Below are positions 31,343 to 40,699 of a stretch of DNA of 64,000 nucleotides, piece by piece; the first letter of the stretch is position 1, and every line of letters begins with the position of its first letter. The notes under the pieces are model-generated. The model was not told where the DNA came from. It ran no database searches and saw only the letters and a program-made list of their open reading frames with translations. Source of the stretch: Edwardiiplasma whartonense (GTDB lineage Bacteria > Bacillota_I > Bacilli_A > Mycoplasmatales > Mycoplasmataceae); assembly GCF_023566315.1 (NCBI RefSeq), contig NZ_JAKNSU010000001.1. The stretch is one strand, 5' to 3'. Both the position numbers and the translations under genes were made by a program.

Positions 31343-31678
31343 CTATCTTTGATCACTCACAACAATTGTGATGTGAGAAGTTCTTTTTAAAATTTCATAA
31401 GCGCGACCATGAGCACGAGGACGGAAACGTTTTAAAGTCGGCCCTTCGTTTACATAGGTTTGAGCGATAAATAATTTATCAGCTTCCATCCCGTTGTTGT
31501 TAACTGCATTAGCAATTGCTGAGTTTAACAATTTTAATACGGGTTCTGCTGAACGTTTATCCAAGTTTTGCAAAGTAGCGATTGCTACAGCAACTGGTTT
31601 ATTTCTGATGGCATCGACCACAAGGCGAACTTTTCTTGGGGAAATGCGAATCATACTTAATTGTGCTTTTGCTTCCAT
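31343..31678 (-). CDS. rplV: 50S ribosomal protein L22
   Basis: Lines the exit tunnel. 111 aa. It starts MEAKAQLSMIRISPRKVRLV and shows the tunnel-hairpin region GPTLKRFRPRAHGRAYEILK. Confidence 0.97.
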   Translation of the reverse strand: MEAKAQLSMIRISPRKVRLVVDAIRNKPVAVAIATLQNLDKRSAEPVLKLLNSAIANAVNNNGMEADKLFIAQTYVNEGPTLKRFRPRAHGRAYEILKRTSHITIVVSDQR

Positions 31679-31694
31679 TTTGATTCCTTATCTC

Positions 31695-31961
31695 CTATTT
31701 CTTAACCTTGTTATCCCCATGACCACCAAACTTACGGGTAGGGGCAAATTCACCTAACTTGTGACCAACCATATCTTCAGTAATATAAACTGGGATAAAT
31801 ACTTTTCCGTTATAAACACCAAAAGTATGTCCGATGAATTCTGGGAAAATAGTTGATCTACGTGATCAAGTTTTAATAACTTCTTTTTTTTCTCCTAAAG
31901 CAGCGACTTTTTTTAACAAATAGTCATCCACAAAAGGACCTTTTTTCAATGATCTTGACAT
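31695..31961 (-). CDS. rpsS: 30S ribosomal protein S19
   Basis: Small head protein, 88 aa. ATG 31961 (MSRSLKKGPFVDDYLLKKV). It includes TWSRRSTIFPEFIGHTFGVY (Trp from TGA) and GHKLGEFAPTRKFGGH. Confidence 0.95.
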
Positions 31962-31981
31962 ATATCCTGCTATTTCCTTTC

Positions 31982-32821
31982 TTACTTACTACGACGTCTT
32001 ACAATCAATTTTTGTGAAGACTTCTTCTTATTGCGAGTTTGCACTCCCAGAGCTGGTTTACCTCAAGGAGTCACAGGACCTTTACGCCCAATTGGCGCAC
32101 GTCCCTCTCCCCCTCCATGAGGGTGATCGTTGGGGTTCATAACTGATCCTCTGACGGTTGGACGAATTCCTTTTCAACGGTTTCTTCCAGCCTTTCCTCA
32201 ATTAATTAAGTTATGTTCTTCATTACCAACCACTCCGATTGTAGCTAAACATTCACTTAACACTTTTCGAACTTCTCCAGAACTCAAACGTAAAATGGTA
32301 TATTTAGTAGTTTCGTCACGACCAACAATTTGTACTGAGGCACCAGCTGATCTAGCCATTTGTCCACCCTTACCTGGCTTTAATTCCACGTTGTGAACTA
32401 AAGTACCATCGGGAATATTTTTTAAAGGTAGGGCATTTCCCACCTTAATATCAGCATCAAGAGCACTAACAATACTCATCCCTACGCTTAATCCTTTTGG
32501 AGTTAAGATGTAACGTTTTTCACCATCCACATAATTAATTAAAGAGATAAACGCGTTTCGGTTGGGATCGTACTCAACTGTTGCTACTTTTCCGATTACA
32601 TCAAACTTGTTTCGTTTAAAGTCGATGATTCGGTATTTACGTTTATGTCCTCCACCTTTATGACGAGTGGTAATGTGACCTTGGTTATTGTGTCCTGACT
32701 TTTTATTTAATGATGTTACTAATGACTTTTCTGGTTTATCAGTAGTTAAAACCTTTTTATAGTCAATAGTTGTCATATTTCTCCGACCGTTGGTCGTTGA
32801 TTTATACTTTTTAATTGCCAT
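31982..32821 (-). CDS. rplB: 50S ribosomal protein L2
   Basis: Essential for peptidyl transferase assembly. 279 aa. The start is ATG 32821 (MAIKKYKSTTNGRRNMT), with no reason to use the longer frame upstream. The C-terminal SVMNPNDHPHGGGEGRAP motif holds the conserved histidine. Trp codons near 32160 and 32070 are TGA. Confidence 0.96.
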
Positions 32822-32888
32822 TTTCTTCCCTTTCATTTCTTGCTTAATAAGCAACGCTTACATTAATCTACCTAAGGGTTAGGTCTTT

Positions 32889-33173
32889 CTATAAGTCGTT
32901 TAAGATTGCTAATTGTTCCCCTGGCTTTAAGGTAATAATTGCTTTTTTATAATTACTGGTGGTTCCATCAAAACGTCCTAAACGTTTGTGTTTTCCATCA
33001 TAATTCATGGTTCTGACACTTTGCACTTTAACTTCAAAAATTTCTTCAAAAGTTTTTTTGATTTGCGTTTTGTTAGTTCTTTTATCAACTACAAAAGTAT
33101 AAGTACCATTAGCGTGACCTAGATAACTTTTTTCAGTTAATAAAGGTTTTTTAATTACTTCAGTTACGTGCAT
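32889..33173 (-). CDS. rplW: 50S ribosomal protein L23
   Basis: Exit-site protein that docks SRP and trigger factor. 94 aa. It starts MHVTEVIKKPLLTEKSYLG and has the usual VDKRTNKTQIKKTFEEIFEV segment. Its ATG overlaps the rplD stop by one base (TAATG). Confidence 0.97.
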   Translation of the reverse strand: MHVTEVIKKPLLTEKSYLGHANGTYTFVVDKRTNKTQIKKTFEEIFEVKVQSVRTMNYDGKHKRLGRFDGTTSNYKKAIITLKPGEQLAILNDL

Positions 33174-33799
33174 TAGGCATAAACCTCCTCTAATGCTTGA
33201 ATTGCTTCTTCAGTTACCAATAATTTGGTTGCATTAACTAAATCTAAAACATTAATTTGGTTCTTGCTAATCACATTAACCTTTTGAATGTTTGCTCCTG
33301 ATTTAACAACCAATTGATCACTTTCTTTAGTTACAATTAAGACTTTTTGATTATCAATTTTTAGGTTAGTCAACACTTCACTCATTTGCTTAGTTGAAGG
33401 TTCACTAAAGATGAATTTATCCACAATGATTAAGTTTTCACTTTGCGCTTTATCAGCTAGTGCTGACTTCATTGCCAATACTTTCACTTTTTTATTAACA
33501 GTTAGTTTATAATTCTTTTCTCCAGTCGGTCCAAAAGCAACTCCTCCACCTCTTCATTGTGGTGCACGAATTGATCCTTGGCGGGCACGACCAGTTCCTT
33601 TTTGTTTTCAAGGCTTTCTTCCTCCACCTGAAACTTCAGCACGAGTTTTAACCTTGCTAGTCCCTTGGCGCGCAGCAGCTTGTTGAGCTAGGATTACATC
33701 AAACATCGCTTGAGTGTGAGGAGTAATTGCTCAAATATTATCGTTTAGTTCAAGGTCTTTAAGTTTAGTACCTTTAACATCAATAACTTGTGATTTCAT
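33173..33799 (-). CDS. rplD: 50S ribosomal protein L4
   Basis: Exit-tunnel constriction protein. 208 aa. ATG 33799 (MKSQVIDVKGTKLKDLELND). The tunnel loop is seen in RAEVSGGGRKPWKQKGTGRA and RQGSIRAPQWRGGGVAFGP, both with TGA Trp codons. Confidence 0.95.
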
Positions 33800-33815
33800 T
33801 TAAACTTTCCCTCTC

Positions 33816-34529
33816 TTAAGCTTCTGTGTCAGCAGCTGGTTCAACACTTGGTTGCACCAAAGGTGCTGGTTCTGCTTTTCTAACTAAAATGCTTGCTGCT
33901 TGATTACTTGCTTTGTGCTTCACGTTTTGACGAATTTGCACAAAACTATTTCTTGGTCCTGGTACAGACCCCTTGATATAAACTAAGTGGTTGGCTTGGT
34001 CAATTTGTACCACTTCCAAGTTTTGGATGGTTACTTTTTCTGCTCCCATATGCCCTGGCATTTTCTTTGATTTGAAAATCCGGTTAATAATCGCTCCCAT
34101 TGAACCAACCCCGCGGTGGTATCCTGATCCGTGTGCCATTGGTCCAGTGTGATAATTATGTCTTTTAATTGAACCAGCGAACCCTTTCCCTTTTGAAATT
34201 CCTGTCACATCGACAAATTCACCATTGGTGAAAAGATCTGCAGCATTAACTTCTGCTCCTTGCTCAAATCCTTCCATCCCTCTGATTTCTTTTACGTAGC
34301 GCTTAGGATTGGAACTAGCCTTTTTAAAATGACCAGTTGCAGGTTTATTTACTAAGTTTTCACGTTTGTCTTGTACACCTAGTTGTAACGCTTGATATCC
34401 GTCTTTTTCAACGCTTTTAACTTGTAAAACTTTGTTTGGTTGCACATCAATTACAGTTACAGGAATTAAACTCCCTTGTTCTGTAAAGATTTGAGTCATG
34501 CCAACCTTACGTCCTAAGATTCCTTTCAT
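33816..34529 (-). CDS. rplC: 50S ribosomal protein L3
   Basis: Peptidyl-transferase region protein. 237 aa. ATG 34529 (MKGILGRKVGMTQIF) follows GGGAGGAAA, so the longer open frame upstream is not used. The HGSGYHRGVGSMGAI segment is conserved. About 25 Ala/Pro/Glu-rich residues extend the C-terminus. Confidence 0.96.
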   Translation of the reverse strand: MKGILGRKVGMTQIFTEQGSLIPVTVIDVQPNKVLQVKSVEKDGYQALQLGVQDKRENLVNKPATGHFKKASSNPKRYVKEIRGMEGFEQGAEVNAADLFTNGEFVDVTGISKGKGFAGSIKRHNYHTGPMAHGSGYHRGVGSMGAIINRIFKSKKMPGHMGAEKVTIQNLEVVQIDQANHLVYIKGSVPGPRNSFVQIRQNVKHKASNQAASILVRKAEPAPLVQPSVEPAADTEA

Positions 34530-34584
34530 TCTTATTTCCTCCCGATTGATAATCACATGTATTTTGTTAATTTATTTCTTTATC

Positions 34585-34893
34585 TTAAAGCTTAATTTCA
34601 ATATCAACACCACTTGGTAGTTGTACTCTTGCAAGCACATCCATCGTAGTTGCTGATGGGTTTGAAATTTCTAAGATTCTTTTGTGTGTTCTCATTTCGA
34701 ACTGTTCACGTGAATCTTTGTACTTATGAACAGCTCTTAAAACAGTAATGATTTGCTTTTCAGTTGGTAAAGGAATTGGGCCTTTAACTTGAGCACCAGT
34801 TCCTTGTGCTGCTTCAATAATTTTTGAGCAACTTTGATCAACTGTTCCGTGATCATAACCTTTTAATTTGATTCTGATTTTTTGTTCAGCCAT
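34585..34893 (-). CDS. rpsJ: 30S ribosomal protein S10
   Basis: Ribosome head protein, also a transcription antitermination factor (NusE). 102 aa. It starts MAEQKIRIKLKGYDHGTVDQ. First gene of the S10-spc-alpha superoperon. Confidence 0.97.
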   Translation of the reverse strand: MAEQKIRIKLKGYDHGTVDQSCSKIIEAAQGTGAQVKGPIPLPTEKQIITVLRAVHKYKDSREQFEMRTHKRILEISNPSATTMDVLARVQLPSGVDIEIKL

Positions 34894-34970
34894 CTCTAAA
34901 ATCTCCTATTTAACGACAACTCGTTCCAGCGTGTTGTCTTTTACGCACACAAAATACACATGCAAGTTAG

Positions 34971-34976
34971 ATTATA
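34971..34976 (-). promoter_or_regulatory. -10 element of the ribosomal superoperon
   Basis: Minus-strand TATAAT about 80 bases upstream of rpsJ; the best -35 at 17-base spacing is only TTTTAA. It is the only strong -10 between rpsJ and the upstream gene. Confidence 0.5.
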
Positions 34977-35080
34977 GCCGTATTTTGAAGCAATTAAAAG
35001 TAAATTTTTAAGAAATTTTCTAAAAGTTAAATTAGTTAAAAAACCGCATAAATAAACGATTATTTTAAATATATACTGTC

Positions 35081-36172
35081 CTATTTTGATACATTATATT
35101 TAACCTTTAGTTCGTTAATTTTCACTTGTTCATCAAAGGTTAAATTTCCAAACCGATGCAGATTATTTGTTAAATCATTCAACGCTTTTAAATCAGTTAC
35201 CTTAGTAAATAAGAAAGGTTTAATTTCTTTTAAAGAATAAAGCAAATCATCATAATTCAAATTTAGAGACTCAAAGATTTTCTGACATAAACTCTTTCAC
35301 GCAAAATAAGTCAAATTCCTAGTAGTTTCCATGAACTCAACCAAGTACTTAACATCTTGAGTTAAGTTATAGTAATGAAAGAATTCTGTTTGTCTTGCTT
35401 CTAATATTGGAGCAAATTTTGATTCAAGTGCACGAATAACGCGATTACGAATTAAAAAGATTAAAGGTTCCTCATAATTAATAGCAAGCTTTAAATGGTG
35501 GTGATTTTGCACTTCAACATAGCCCTGACAATAAACTTGCTGCTTGATTAAATCAACTAGATGAAAAGTTCCTAACCAAGAATCATCAAATAGTTTTTCA
35601 TCAATTTCATAAATTAATTGCTGATGATTACTAAAACTAATTTTATTTTCCTTACCCAGTTTAATTAAATAGTTCCATCGATAATTAGGATCACTGATAT
35701 CAAAATTAGCATTCACTAAAAAACCGTTAATATCGATTAAGGGTTGATGAGTTAATTCTAAATAATTCTTTGTTAATTGATCATCATTCAACTTTAAAAA
35801 GGTTTGGTTATTCTTTTGATAACTAACAAGGATTTTAGGAAGCATTGTTAGGGCAAATGATTCTTGGTTCAGAATTTGATTAGTGAACTTATTAAAAGCT
35901 AAATAAACCACTCTAGTGGGATTAAAGTCTAAATAAAGGTCAAAACGCAAAGCAAAATATCTACTAGTAGAATTAACTCCCTGATACATAGTTTTGATAA
36001 TTGAATCTACTTCGTATTTTAAAGCGCGGTTTCAATTTGCATTTTTAAAACTAGCTTTTCAAATTGATTGGGGGATAAATTCAAATTTTTGATCACCAAT
36101 TAAATATGAAGATTGATCTTGATTAACTTTAGTAATTTCAACAAGAACAGTTCTGGTTTGTAAAAATAACAT
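35081..36172 (-). CDS. Hypothetical protein, 363 aa
   Basis: Not recognised. ATG 36172 (MLFLQTRTVLVEITKVNQDQ), TAG at 35081. The frame is continuous across TGA Trp codons, several in the N-terminal 60 residues. It is a soluble protein rich in Asn, Leu and Tyr, with no signal, membrane helix or known motif. It ends in a charged helical tail. It lies about 100 bases upstream of the rpsJ promoter and on the same strand, with no clear terminator between. Confidence 0.7.
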
Positions 36173-36319
36173 GCTTTAATTCCCTTCTTTTGTTAATCAT
36201 ACAAAAAAGTAATAATTTTTAAAAATTTGTTTTTTCTTTTATTTATCTCACTGTGTGATATTCTTAAATTAATACAATTAATCAGATAAAAGATCTGTTA
36301 AATATAGAGAGGTAAAAGA

Positions 36320-36763
36320 ATGAAAAAAACCAAAAAGGCTAAACCTGCTAAAACAAAGAAACCTGCTAAAAAAGTTAAAGCTAAGAAAACTGCCAAAAAG
36401 GTCGCTAAACCAAAAAAACCAACAAAGAGTAAAACTAAAAAAACCAAAGTTAAAGCAAGTAAAGCTGATAAAAAGAGTAAAAAGGCAAAGAGTAAAAAAA
36501 GTAAGAATGCTAAAGGTGCTACTGCCATTAGTGCTTCAACCAAAGCTCAAGTTAACTTAGTTGAGCACCCAGTTTTAAAAATTAAACCAATTACTAATCT
36601 TTCTAGCGAAGAGCAACACCAAGTCTTAGAAAACTTAAGAGCATTGGCAAAGTCACAAACTACTTTTGCTGATAAATACTATGTGCTTGATAGTGGATTA
36701 GTGGTGATGATTGCTACTAGCAAAAAAGATATTCGTGGTATTAAAAAATATTTACGAAGATAA
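36320..36763 (+). CDS. Lysine/alanine-rich histone-like protein
   Basis: 147 aa. Residues 1-75 are almost entirely Lys, Ala, Thr and Pro in short KAKK/KPAK repeats, as in histone H1-like and Hc1-like nucleic acid-binding tails. Residues 83-147 are a compact normal domain (LKIKPITNLSSEEQHQVLEN ... IRGIKKYLRR), not recognised. ATG 36320 follows GAGAGGTAAAAGA. Probably a nucleoid or RNA-binding protein; this rests on composition only. It is divergent from the orphan at 35081-36172 and has its own terminator. Confidence 0.75.
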   Translation: MKKTKKAKPAKTKKPAKKVKAKKTAKKVAKPKKPTKSKTKKTKVKASKADKKSKKAKSKKSKNAKGATAISASTKAQVNLVEHPVLKIKPITNLSSEEQHQVLENLRALAKSQTTFADKYYVLDSGLVVMIATSKKDIRGIKKYLRR

Positions 36764-36788
36764 TTTTCATAGATTTATTAATCTTTTC

Positions 36789-36812
36789 AAGAGTGCTAAG
36801 CGCTCTTTTTTA
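36789..36812 (+). terminator. Terminator of the Lys-rich gene
   Basis: An 8-bp stem (AAGAGTGC/GCGCTCTT, one G-T pair) with a 3-base loop, followed by TTTTT, 26 bases after the stop. Confidence 0.7.
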
Positions 36813-37002
36813 TTTACAATTTGATTTAAATAAGTATGATTATAATCCTCAAGATGTAGCTGATATTATTCAGGGAGTTTATCCTGAAAACCAAAGTCTT
36901 TAGACCTTTAACATAAATTTTTCTTAACCATTCTTTCGCCTCATCTTGAACAACATAACGATTTTTCTTTTTTTCATTAGCAATAAACTCACCCTCAAAA
37001 TC
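36811..37002. pseudogene. Possible decayed coding remnants
   Basis: The 36764-37141 gap has no intact gene. On the plus strand 36811-36903 reads YLQFDLNKYDYNPQDVADII... to TAG without a start. On the minus strand about 36920-37000 reads EGEFIANEKKKNRYVVQDEA.... Both look like ends of real proteins with protein-like composition but lack starts and signals. Identity unknown. Confidence 0.25.
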
Positions 37003-37077
37003 CTAGTAAAAACCTTTAAGATTGTAGCAATCTTCTTATATCAGTTCGATAAGTGAATCCGTTGTTATTAACACAAA

Positions 37078-37118
37078 AAAAGAAGTCCCAAAAACTTATT
37101 GCAGTTATGACTTCTTTT
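37078..37118 (-). terminator. Terminator after the Panacea-like gene
   Basis: A 10-bp stem (AAAAGAAGTC/GACTTCTTTT) with a 21-base loop and a T tract on the minus strand, about 24 bases after the stop at 37142. Confidence 0.6.
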
Positions 37119-37141
37119 CTCTTTTTTAGTTTTATTACTCA

Positions 37142-37555
37142 TTATTTAAAATGAATCTTATTGCTACTTAAATAAGGAAAAGGTAAATCCTCATAAGCAT
37201 CAATGTATGGTTGTGACTCTTTAGTCATTTTCACTAACAAATAAGAAGGTTGATCTTTATATTGCTTAATATCTTTCTTGATAAAAGCAATTACATCCTC
37301 GTCTTCTAACTTGTCAATCTTAGTAAAATTCTTCCCGTATTTTTCAGTATAACGAAATAATCTTGGTGAAACCGAACCAAAAGCTCACGTGTCAAAATCA
37401 CCCTTGAAAAGGACTGCTCCAGTTTGATTAAAATAATCTTGATCAAGTAAATACAAAACCCGGTGTAAAGTTACTAATTCTGTAATTTTATACCTTTCAT
37501 AAAGATGCTTTGCAACAACTAAAATATCTGGTTTACTAACTTTTTTTATTTCCAT
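37142..37555 (-). CDS. Solitary Panacea-domain (DUF4065/SocA-like) protein
   Basis: 137 aa. It shows the pattern of Panacea antitoxin-type proteins: an N-terminal helix with LHRVLYLLDQDYFNQTGAVL, then FDTWAFGSVSPRLF, matching the WxYGPVxPxLY motif (Trp from TGA), then a SQPYIDAYED segment. The protein at 42329-42739 is a clear paralog with the better EAWVYGPVNRRIF. ATG 37555 follows GGAG. It stands alone between nox and a terminator, with no toxin candidate beside it. Its antitoxin role is inferred from the family. Confidence 0.65.
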
Positions 37556-37621
37556 AAATTATTCTCCTCACTTTTCTTAATATTTATTCTTCGACAAAAA
37601 ATTTAGAAATAAATTATTTAA

Positions 37622-37648
37622 GAGTTGAAAAAGTTACTTTTTCAACTC
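37622..37648 (-). terminator. Terminator of nox
   Basis: An 11-bp stem (GAGTTGAAAAA/TTTTTCAACTC) with a 5-base loop, about 27 bases after the nox stop. Confidence 0.72.
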
Positions 37649-37674
37649 CCTTAAGAATACGAGGAAAATGGGAA

Positions 37675-39051
37675 TTATTTTTCACTTTTCTCAGTATTTA
37701 AGAAATCTAACCCATAGTAACTCAAACCAACTTCAGTAATAAAGTTATATGGTTTATTGAAATGGGGTAAAAAGAAAATATCAATTAATGGCAATTCATC
37801 AATCAAGGTTTGTTTTTGAATCAAACCAGCAAATAAGTAAATTACTTCACTATGATTTGCTTTACTAATTACTTGTGCTCCAATAATCCGGTGTGATGCT
37901 TTTTCATAGACAACTTTTAAAGTCACAAGGTTGTAAGTTTTCATTCATTCGGGACGGTCAGCATCAGTATACGTGATTTGTTCATAATCAATGCTACATT
38001 TCTTCGCCATCACTTCAGTAACTCCACAAGAAGCTAGTTTTCACCCAAAGACATCAATTGCGTTTGCTCCAGTAAATCCTGGTGATTTCATCTTGTTGTT
38101 TTGAATTATATTAACTGCAGCAAGAATTCCTGTTCTCACCGCAGTAGTTGCTAATTGGATTGGCATTGCTTGGTTATAAGCAACATTATATACTTGTGAA
38201 CAATCCCCAATTCCATAAATATCAGGATTGCTAGTTTGTTGATATTCATTGGTTTTAATCGTTCCTCTTGGATCTAACTCAACAACTCCCTTTAATAAGT
38301 CAGTTTGAGGTTTAACTCCCACACACACAATTGCATAATCAGCAGCAAAAGTGCCCTTATCAGTTTTGATTTGTTTTAACACACCACTTTCTTCAGCAAC
38401 AAACTCTTGAACAAATTGACCCAATTGTAAGTCAACTCCTTGTTCTTTCATGGCATTTTCCACTTTTGATGAAAAGAGCTCATCATAATAATTTGGCATA
38501 ATTCGGTCAGCAGCATCAATTAAAGTAACTTCTTTACCTGCAGAAACAAACGCATCAACTAGTTCTACACCAATATAACCAGCACCAACCACAGCGACTT
38601 TTTTAATGCTTGCATCGTTATTAACAGCAGCAATCTTTTCTCCTTGTTCATAGTTTTTAACCACGGTTACATTAGGATTATCTAATCCCTTGAAAGGAGG
38701 AGTTGCTGGTCAAGTACCAGTCGCTACAATTAACTTGTCATAATGGTCAACTACTTCTTGACCGCTTTTCATATCTTTAAAAGTAACTGTTTTCTTATCA
38801 GCATCAATTCCAGTTCAATCATGTTTAGTGTGAACTTCAATTCCTTCTTTAGCTAATAACTCTGGACTAGCATAAAACAAGTCTTGAGGACTAGTGATTG
38901 AACCCTTAACTCATAAGGCGATTCCACAACCTAATAAAGAAATTTTGTCTGACTTGTCATAAGTAATCACTTCCATTTTTGGATCTAATTTTTTTAAAGT
39001 TCTAACTGCAGTTGTTCCTGCATGATTAGTACCAATAACAATTGTTCTCAT
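37675..39051 (-). CDS. nox: NADH oxidase (water-forming type)
   Basis: FAD enzyme that reoxidises NADH with O2, important in fermentative mollicutes. 458 aa. Seen: the N-terminal FAD motif VIGTNHAGTTA; redox Cys42 in SLLGCGIALW; the NAD motif VVGAGYIGVELVDAF; and IYGIGDCSQVYN. The C-terminal dimerisation domain follows. ATG 39051; fragments join across TGA Trp codons. CoA-disulfide reductase is the main alternative, since both share the single-Cys scheme. Confidence 0.9.
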
Positions 39052-39318
39052 AATTTTATCTTTCTCTCTTCTACAAAATTAAAAACAAGTATCAAGGCGA
39101 TACTTTGCTTTAATTATAATGCTGCTTAAATCAGAAATTATAGAAATAATAGTAGTTTTTAAAGGAATATAAGATTTTTTTAAACAAAATGAGGTTATGA
39201 GGGTAATAATTGTGAATCTTTTAACTAACTCCAGAAAAGAGCAATAACTATCGACCAGTTAAATTACTATTACTTTTAATTTCAGATAAAATAAGAAAGA
39301 CCAATTTAGGAGAATAGA

Positions 39319-40281
39319 ATGACAGATTATAATAATCAAGATAATGATGAATTATTAAAAGAAGAATTAGAAGAGTTAATTGATGATGAAATCATCTTAA
39401 GTAACTTAGAGGCAAACCTTTTAAAAGAGGTAAAAGATGCAACCAAAGATACCAATCATAAAAAGGAAGGTAATAAGAAAGAGTTTGATAATCATCATTC
39501 TTTTGAAAAGAAAACTTACACTAAACGTAATCCTCGCAGTGAAAAAGATAGTTTTCGCAATAATCCTAGTCAGTATAACCGCGACCGCGGTAGTGAAGAA
39601 CTAGGAGACGAAAAGAACGACAAGGGTGAATATAACCATAATCGAGGTGGGTCTCGCACTTATGGTAATAACCGAAGAACAAGTAATCAAAACAATGGGG
39701 AAAGAAGAAGTTATCACCGTGATGGGGAACAAAGACCGAACCATTGAGGAAATGATAACCGCCCCAATCGTGATGGGTTTAACCGTAATCGTGATCAACA
39801 AGGTTCTGGTTTTAACCGTAGTAACGGAGAAGGCAGAAGTTATTCTCGTGATAACACTCGCTTTAACAATAAAGATGGGGAAAGAAGAAGTTATGATCGT
39901 CGTCCAAACAACGGTTTTAGCAACGATCGCAATAACAACACTCAACGCCCAAACTACAACAAAGATAAAAACGGTTTTATCCGTACCAATAGTGGATATA
40001 ACCAAAATCGTGGTGAACGCTCATCATATAATAAAGGTAATGGCGAACAAGGACAAAGTCGTTGAAACAACAATCGTCCCAGTCGTGATGGGTTTAACCG
40101 TAATCGTGATCAACAAGGTTCTGGTTTTAACCATAATAACGGAGAAAGAAGAAGTTATCGTGATAACAACTCTTCTAGTTATAACAACCGTCCTTACAAT
40201 AATCGTTTCAATAACAATAAACCAAACAATTACACTAACACCTATGTTAAAGATAAGGATAGCGAAACTGAAGCTGAATAG
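39319..40281 (+). CDS. Disordered Asn/Arg/Gly-rich protein with internal repeats
   Basis: 320 aa. ATG 39319 follows AGGAGAATAG. Residues 1-45 are strongly acidic (DELLKEELEELIDDEI). The rest is low-complexity Asn, Arg, Gly, Ser, Tyr and Asp with repeated RDGFNRNRD-, SYNNRPYNNR- and GERRSY-type units, like RGG/NR-rich RNA-binding tails. A block of about 25 residues is duplicated 105 codons apart, at 39769 and 40084. Two codons, at 39748 and 40063, are TGA Trp. No globular domain is seen. RNA binding or condensate formation is a guess from composition. Confidence 0.75.
39769..40157 (+). repeat. 74-bp direct repeat inside the Asn/Arg-rich gene
   Basis: 39769-39842 and 40084-40157 are nearly identical, differing at a few positions toward the 3' end, and keep the reading frame (315 bases apart). 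The first 50 bases are the same in both. This could support slippage or recombination-driven length change. Confidence 0.8.
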
Positions 40282-40287
40282 TTTATT

Positions 40288-40317
40288 AAAAACCACGTTA
40301 AAACTAACGTGGTTTTT
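40288..40317 (+). terminator. Terminator of the Asn/Arg-rich gene
   Basis: A perfect 13-bp stem with loop AAAC and T-run, 6 bases after the stop. Confidence 0.85.
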
Positions 40318-40378
40318 CTTAACTTAACAATAATCTTCTTAAACAAAAATTCCCTAGAATTCAATCTATCAAGACACT

Positions 40379-40461
40379 AATTAAGAAGGTTCAAATTTCT
40401 CCCAAAATGATTGCTTATTTTTAAGAAATAGTTCAGACTGTCTATAAGGAGGAATGAAAAT
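40379..40461 (+). promoter_or_regulatory. Conserved leader of micropeptide 1
   Basis: This leader aligns with 42804-42883 upstream of the second peptide. Shared blocks include AATTAAGAA, CAAATT, CTCCC, ATTG.TTA and GTTCA.ACTG, followed by GGAGG. Similarity this long in a non-coding leader suggests common descent or shared regulation. Confidence 0.5.
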
Positions 40462-40593
40462 ATGGGACCAGATAACCAAAACTCTAACCAAAATAACAGC
40501 AATGGTCAATCTAATAACAATACTAACCAATCTCAAAACAATTCAGATTCAAACAACAATCAAACAAATCCGAATAGTAATGAGACCAACTAA
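40462..40593 (+). CDS. Asn/Gln/Ser-rich micropeptide 1 (43 aa)
   Basis: Starts MGPDNQNSNQNNSNGQSNNN and ends SNETN, with a TAA stop. Over half of the residues are Asn or Gln and there is no hydrophobic segment, so it should be soluble and disordered. AAGGAGG lies 9 bases before the ATG. A leader related to that of the peptide at 42884 precedes it and a strong terminator follows, so it is probably a single-gene transcript. Function unknown. Confidence 0.6.
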   Translation: MGPDNQNSNQNNSNGQSNNNTNQSQNNSDSNNNQTNPNSNETN

Positions 40594-40659
40594 GTAGTTG
40601 TCAAATTAGTTAATTAATTACCTTTTTATTCTCTACTCAGATGAATAACATTGTTATTG

Positions 40660-40694
40660 ATAAAAACCCAATCAACTATTGATTGGGTTTTTAT
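40660..40694. terminator. Shared bidirectional terminator
   Basis: A perfect 15-bp stem with a 5-base loop, A-rich on the left and T-rich on the right. It lies between micropeptide 1 (+) and the GIY-YIG gene (-) and can serve both. Confidence 0.85.
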
Positions 40695-40699
40695 CTTGT

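Noticed and set aside
36298..36543. Hydrophobic open frame opposite the Lys-rich gene
   Set aside because: Antisense of Lys/Ala codons automatically yields Leu/Phe-rich translation.
39601..40327. Long open frames in other frames of the Asn/Arg-rich gene
   Set aside because: They arise from the low-complexity repeats; the frame from 39319 has the start, ribosome-binding site and terminator.
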